Notes under the pieces: generated by a model
Database searches by the model: none
What the model saw: the letters and a program-made list of their open reading frames with translations, nothing else
Told to the model about the DNA's origin: nothing
Translations under genes and position numbers: made by a program
Assembly (NCBI GenBank): GCA_022822685.1
Contig: JAJEAQ010000381.1
Location: 1-7,629 of the forward strand
DNA length: 7,629 nt
Origin: Trichodesmium sp. jk18x7bins.61
Lineage (GTDB): Bacteria > Cyanobacteriota > Cyanobacteriia > Cyanobacteriales > Microcoleaceae
Direction of reading: 5' to 3'
Part shown: one piece after another, positions 4,550 to 7,629 of the stretch
How the letters are laid out: every line of letters begins with the position of its first letter
Position numbering within the stretch: the first letter of the stretch is position 1

Positions 4550-6370
4550 CTATTCCCGCTCTTGGGTTGGTAGTGTTTCCCCAGCAGGTGCATTTTCTTC
4601 TGAGCTTGGTTTTGCTGCACTACAGTTAGAGCTGTCAAAATTAAATTCATACTGATACAGTTTAGAGCGATCGCTACTGGAAAATGATTCTTTGCTGACT
4701 GCATCTAAAGCGGCCTCATCTAGTACTGGATAACCACTCTCCAATAACAACTTTGGTCCTCTTTCAATAGTACCATCTGAATTAACTAATACTCCTACTG
4801 CAGCTTTACCTTCTAACTTTTGTTCGCAAGCTGCTTCTGGATAAACATCAGAAATAGGTTGGGATGGAGTCAAACTTTCTTCTTCTAACTCCAATTCTAT
4901 TGCCCATTGCATATAAGCACCAACAGCACCTAAAGCTATTTCTATTGACTGTGAATCCTCAGTAACCGCAGCATTGTTTTCTTGTTGTTGCTTCAGTTTT
5001 TGCAACAGCGAACCCTTAAATTCTGCTGGCGGTTGTACTGGTGGAGTTGGCTCTGGATCTGGAATAACAGATGGTGTTTCTTTTTTTTCTGCTGCTGGAG
5101 GTTTTGCCTCTTCGACAGTAGCAGCAGCTAAATTTTCTTCTGGCTGCGGAGAAGGTTTAGGAGTAGGAGTAGTTTCATCAGTAACTTGTGCTTGCTGTGA
5201 TTGTTCAAATTTCTCTAATAATGAACCCTTAAATTCTTTTGGCTTTTCTGGAACTAGAGATGGTTTAGGAGTTGGTTTTAGGGATGGGGTTTCCTGTAGT
5301 TCAATTTTTTGTTGAGATTGATTAGTATCAGTTGGTGACTCAGGAGTAGCAACAGCTACCTCTGTTTGTTGTTTTGCTTCTGCAGCTACATCTTGAATGG
5401 TCTTTCCTCCTCGTAATTGTCTGACTATTGGTGCTTCAGGCAACCGATTTTTTTTGGTGGAGTCTGGTTTTGGAGATGCTTCAGGAGTTACTCTTGCAAC
5501 AGGTGCTTTTTCTGTTGGAGTATTAGTATTAGTATTATCTTGATTGGGATTAACAGCAATTTGATTTTCAGCTTTATCTTGGTAACGTCGTGGAGGTAGT
5601 TGTAAATTGGTTGAGTATGATTGGCGAGTTGAGTCTTCTAATACATCAGTTTGAGTTTGAGGATCGATCTCCAGAGTTTGACGACGTGATAAACCTGAGT
5701 CATAAACTTTATCTGTCAAATTAAAATTTTTCCTGAGTTGATATTCATCAATTTCATCTTGATTTGACTTTTGTTGTGGATTAGTTTGAAAGATATCTGT
5801 GGGTTGACGATTTATATTAGGCAGTGGAGGTGGGTATATTGGTGTGATTGATAATGGGGATCTACGTGGTATAGATGGATAATTATAGGAATAATCTGTT
5901 GGTGATGGATTTCTCGGCAACCTAGAAACAGAGGGAGTTGAACTAGAGCGATTCGCAGAAGATGAGGCAGTAGAATCCTCTGGTGGTAATTTTGGTAAGT
6001 TATAATTGGATGGAGCTACTGGTATTTTTGGTAATTCTGAGGATGATGATTGGGGCCAAAACGGTACACCTGGAGATGATGGTACTACAAGAGAAAAATT
6101 GGGTGGTGCTGGTATTGTTGAAAATGTAATTTCTGGTTTTTCTGGTTGAGGGAGACCCTCAAGTTGTTCTGGCGTTAATTCTACTAATCCTACAGTTGGT
6201 GGTAGTTTAGCTGGCTCAGAGAACAGAAATAGTTTGGGTAAGTTAATTCCTAAAATCCCATGAATGGCTAGGGATGTGAAGAGTGCTATCCATATTGGTT
6301 GACGGAGAGTATCTATTACAGAAGATTGCTCTATAGATTGATCTAGGTCTAGGGAGGAAAAGTCAGACAT
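4550..6370 (-). CDS. TonB-like energy transducer with long Pro/Ser-rich linker
   Basis: TonB couples plasma-membrane proton-motive force to TonB-dependent outer-membrane receptors for iron chelates, cobalamin and similar cargo. This 606-residue protein has a short cytoplasmic N-terminus, one membrane anchor at about 24-50 (IWIALFTSLAIHGILG) and a long Pro/Ser/Gln/Thr-rich periplasmic linker to about 475. Its TonB C-terminal-like domain (486-580) includes YPEAACEQKLEGKAAVGV (510-527), NSDGTIERGP and LLESGYPVLDEAALDAV (541-557). The anchor holds S33-x3-H37, matching the SxxxH motif of E. coli TonB (Ser16/His20), which is needed for ExbB/ExbD-driven function. A short module is repeated in the linker: FKGSLLEKFEQ (380-390) and FKGSLLQKLKQ (451-461). 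The protein is much longer than the ~240 residues of E. coli TonB, mostly in the linker. It is transcribed alone, with no ExbB, ExbD or receptor nearby. The ATG is supported by an upstream AGGAG. Family assignment is good; the receptor partner is unknown. Confidence 0.85.
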   Translation of the reverse strand: MSDFSSLDLDQSIEQSSVIDTLRQPIWIALFTSLAIHGILGINLPKLFLFSEPAKLPPTVGLVELTPEQLEGLPQPEKPEITFSTIPAPPNFSLVVPSSPGVPFWPQSSSSELPKIPVAPSNYNLPKLPPEDSTASSSANRSSSTPSVSRLPRNPSPTDYSYNYPSIPRRSPLSITPIYPPPLPNINRQPTDIFQTNPQQKSNQDEIDEYQLRKNFNLTDKVYDSGLSRRQTLEIDPQTQTDVLEDSTRQSYSTNLQLPPRRYQDKAENQIAVNPNQDNTNTNTPTEKAPVARVTPEASPKPDSTKKNRLPEAPIVRQLRGGKTIQDVAAEAKQQTEVAVATPESPTDTNQSQQKIELQETPSLKPTPKPSLVPEKPKEFKGSLLEKFEQSQQAQVTDETTPTPKPSPQPEENLAAATVEEAKPPAAEKKETPSVIPDPEPTPPVQPPAEFKGSLLQKLKQQQENNAAVTEDSQSIEIALGAVGAYMQWAIELELEEESLTPSQPISDVYPEAACEQKLEGKAAVGVLVNSDGTIERGPKLLLESGYPVLDEAALDAVSKESFSSSDRSKLYQYEFNFDSSNCSAAKPSSEENAPAGETLPTQERE

Positions 6371-6379
6371 ATTAATAAA

Positions 6380-6384
6380 CTCCT
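6380..6384 (-). promoter_or_regulatory. Shine-Dalgarno of the TonB-like gene
   Basis: On the minus strand AGGAG lies nine bases before the ATG at 6370. It is the only clear Shine-Dalgarno I see before a gene in this window, and it fixes this start. Confidence 0.75.
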
Positions 6385-6643
6385 ATAGATAATTTTATTT
6401 GATGATATAGCAAAGAAAGAGATATATAGGACACAATGGGAGGAATGGCACAGGATGCTATTGATAATGCCTTCATACCAATTCTCTAAGAAAAATCAAT
6501 ATACAGCAATAGATGAGGCTATCTGCATAGGGAAATTCATCTGTAACAAATTGCGATGGGATTCCTGACATTCTCGATTTTCAAAATCAATAATATAAAT
6601 CTTAGTCAATAATTCAGCCAGCGACAAATTATTACAATAGCTA

Positions 6644-6738
6644 ATACCAATTTTCATGCATTCATGCTATGCTTATAACCTTGATTTGGCGTGGGTTATA
6701 AAGCGCTCAAGTATAGCAAAGTTTTTGGTAATTGGTAT
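6644..6738. mobile_element. MITE-like imperfect inverted repeat, about 95 bp
   Basis: The ends ATACCAATT (6644-6652) and AATTGGTAT (6730-6738) are perfect inverted copies. Inside, GCTAT (6666-6670) pairs with ATAGC (6713-6717) and TTATAACC (6673-6680) with GGTTATAA (6694-6701), so the whole unit can fold on one axis around a GC-richer centre. It has no coding capacity. The flanking bases do not give an obvious target-site duplication. The terminal AATACCAATT word also occurs near 300, which fits a dispersed element family. Confidence 0.5.
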
Positions 6739-6743
6739 AATAC

Positions 6744-6837
6744 CCCAGCAATGGGTGTTTTAGGGGGTTACTTCCCTCCCCTTAAGGGGACGGCGACTAA
6801 ACTCGCCGTGGCGTTTTTCGGACCCCGTAGCACGGGG
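6744..6837. repeat. Cluster of GC-rich hairpins
   Basis: Consecutive hairpins are CCCA-GCAA-TGGG (6744-6755), CCCC-TTAA-GGGG within a 14-bp palindrome (6777-6790), ACGGCGA/TCGCCGT (6790-6796 with 6803-6809), and CCCCG/CGGGG around TAGCA (6823-6837). The block is GC-rich in AT-rich surroundings and begins just after the MITE-like element. No frame through it looks coding. It may be an insertion-sequence end, a dispersed repeat or a structured leader RNA of the downstream gene. Confidence 0.5.
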
Positions 6838-6898
6838 CTATCCTTGCCTACCGAAGATTTTAGATGAAAATATGCAAAAAATATCTCATATTTGACTG

Positions 6899-7629
6899 AT
6901 GACAGAATTTTATATCTGGAAAGAATATAACTGTGCTTACGACTTCTATGCCCAAAAAAATGGTGATTCTAATAGCATACCTTTGTTATTACTACACCCA
7001 ATAGGGGTAGGTTTATCTAGATGTTTCTGGTATAGATTTTGTGATCAATGGCAGAAGCAAAATTTACCCAACCCTATATATAGTCCAGATTTATTAGGAT
7101 GTGGTGAAAGTGATATGCCATCTGTAGCATATTATCCTATAGACTGGGCTGAACAATTACAATATTTTTTAGAGACAATTGTGCAAAGACCAGTAATTCT
7201 AATTGTGCAAGGTGCTTTGTTTCCTGTGGCTGTATCTTTGGTCAAGCAAGCTGCAAAAAGAATTGAATTTAATTCATAGTTTAATATTATCAGGTCCTCC
7301 ACAATGGGAATTAATGACAACCGCTGGTACTCCAGTCAAACAAAAATTAAGATGGATTTTTTTTATTCACCTTTAGGTAAAGCTTTTTATCCCTATGCAC
7401 GCAGTCGAAAATTTTTAGAATCCTTCTCAAAGAAACAATTATTTGCAGATGATAATCAAGTTGACCAAGAATGGTTAGATACATTGGAAAAAGGGGCAAA
7501 AAATCTTCAAAGTCAATATGCTGTTTTTTCTTTCTTAGCATGGTTTTGGAGACAGAATTTTAGTCTAGCGATCGCTCAAATTCATCAACCTACTCTCGTA
7601 TTAGTAGGAAATCAAACTTCAAATATTAG
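6899..7629 (+). pseudogene. Alpha/beta-hydrolase family protein, two frameshifts, runs off the window
   Basis: The gene reads in three pieces. Piece 1 (6899-7279) contains LLLLHPIGVGLSRCFW (29-44), PDLLGCGESDMP (63-74), YYPIDWAEQLQYF (78-90) and VILIVQGALFPVAVSLV (99-115), the strand-turn order of an alpha/beta hydrolase. It ends at TAG soon after RIEF. Reading one base less in TTT (7268-7270) continues as HSLILSGPPQWELMTT up to about 7360. One extra base in T8 (7357-7364) restores the first frame as FFYSPLGKAFYPYARSRKF, ending near QPTLVLVGNQ and still open at the edge. The joined product matches a cyanobacterial hydrolase-like family I recall, of unknown substrate. The nucleophile position holds Gly (VQGAL) rather than Ser, so classical hydrolase activity is doubtful. 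The +1 and -1 shifts cancel. They could be mutation or homopolymer sequencing error. Confidence 0.8.

Larger units (their letters stand above)
6371..6898. other. Intergenic region between divergent TonB-like and hydrolase genes
   Basis: No gene is visible. From 6385 to about 6640 the DNA is AT-rich and featureless apart from a short ACCAATTCT word at 6478. A MITE-like inverted repeat (6644-6738) and a GC-rich hairpin cluster (6744-6837) follow and are listed separately. Promoters of both neighbours should lie here, but I could not assign convincing -35/-10 pairs. Confidence 0.6.

Noticed and set aside
4974..5599. Plus-strand open frames of 113 and 60 codons opposite the TonB-like gene
   Set aside because: They are shadows of the Pro/Ser/Gln-rich linker and give Cys/Gly/Phe-rich, low-complexity translations.
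6371..6898. Cobalamin or iron-responsive riboswitch upstream of the TonB-like gene
   Set aside because: No B12-box-like sequence or Fur-box-like palindrome was recognisable, and the GC-rich hairpins lie nearly 400 bp from the TonB-like start.
7132..7541. Minus-strand open frames of 62 and 64 codons opposite the hydrolase gene
   Set aside because: The plus strand carries clear family sequence through the same region; these are antisense artefacts.

Overview
The window looks like chromosomal DNA of an AT-rich, probably filamentous, cyanobacterium. The signs are three intact HIP1 octamers (GCGATCGC at 462, 4667 and 7568), cyanobacterial-type Lgt and CobM proteins, a cyanobacterial-type alpha/beta-hydrolase, and many short dispersed repeats between genes (GGCAGA heptamers, AATTATC heptamers, AATACCAATT palindromes). 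The genus is an inference that I cannot fix from this sequence.

Layout. Positions 1-792 hold no gene, only AT-rich DNA and one terminator-like hairpin. lgt (793-1668, +) encodes prolipoprotein diacylglyceryl transferase. After a 252-bp gap with a second minus-facing terminator comes cobM (1921-2760, +), the C-11 methyltransferase of corrin synthesis. The last codons of cobM run into a composite repeat that fills 2711-2865. A repeat-rich stretch ends at a clean hairpin terminator (3180-3203), which closes a small minus-strand gene (3213/3217-3459) that seems to be broken or slipped at an A9 tract. Next is a GC-rich, strongly self-complementary island (3470-3740) with a 16-bp perfect inverted repeat and a hidden 47-codon plus-strand ORF. 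Then come two copies of CCGCGTTCAACA placed like -35 regions, and a 77-residue ribbon-helix-helix regulator (3981-4214, +).

The second half has a non-coding stretch with two strong hairpins (4286-4346), a minus-strand TonB-like protein of 606 residues (4550-6370) with a good ribosome binding site, and a 528-bp gap holding a MITE-like inverted repeat (6644-6738) and a cluster of GC-rich hairpins (6744-6837). The window ends in an alpha/beta-hydrolase gene (6899 to the edge) split by two compensating frameshifts.

The genes do not form one pathway. lgt and cobM are housekeeping genes on the same strand. The TonB-like protein would power outer-membrane uptake, but no ExbB, ExbD or receptor is visible here. 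The most unusual parts are between genes: the 3470-3740 island, the duplicated regulatory-looking repeat before the ribbon-helix-helix gene, and the repeat that has become the end of cobM. I see no CRISPR array, tRNA, rRNA or complete defence system.
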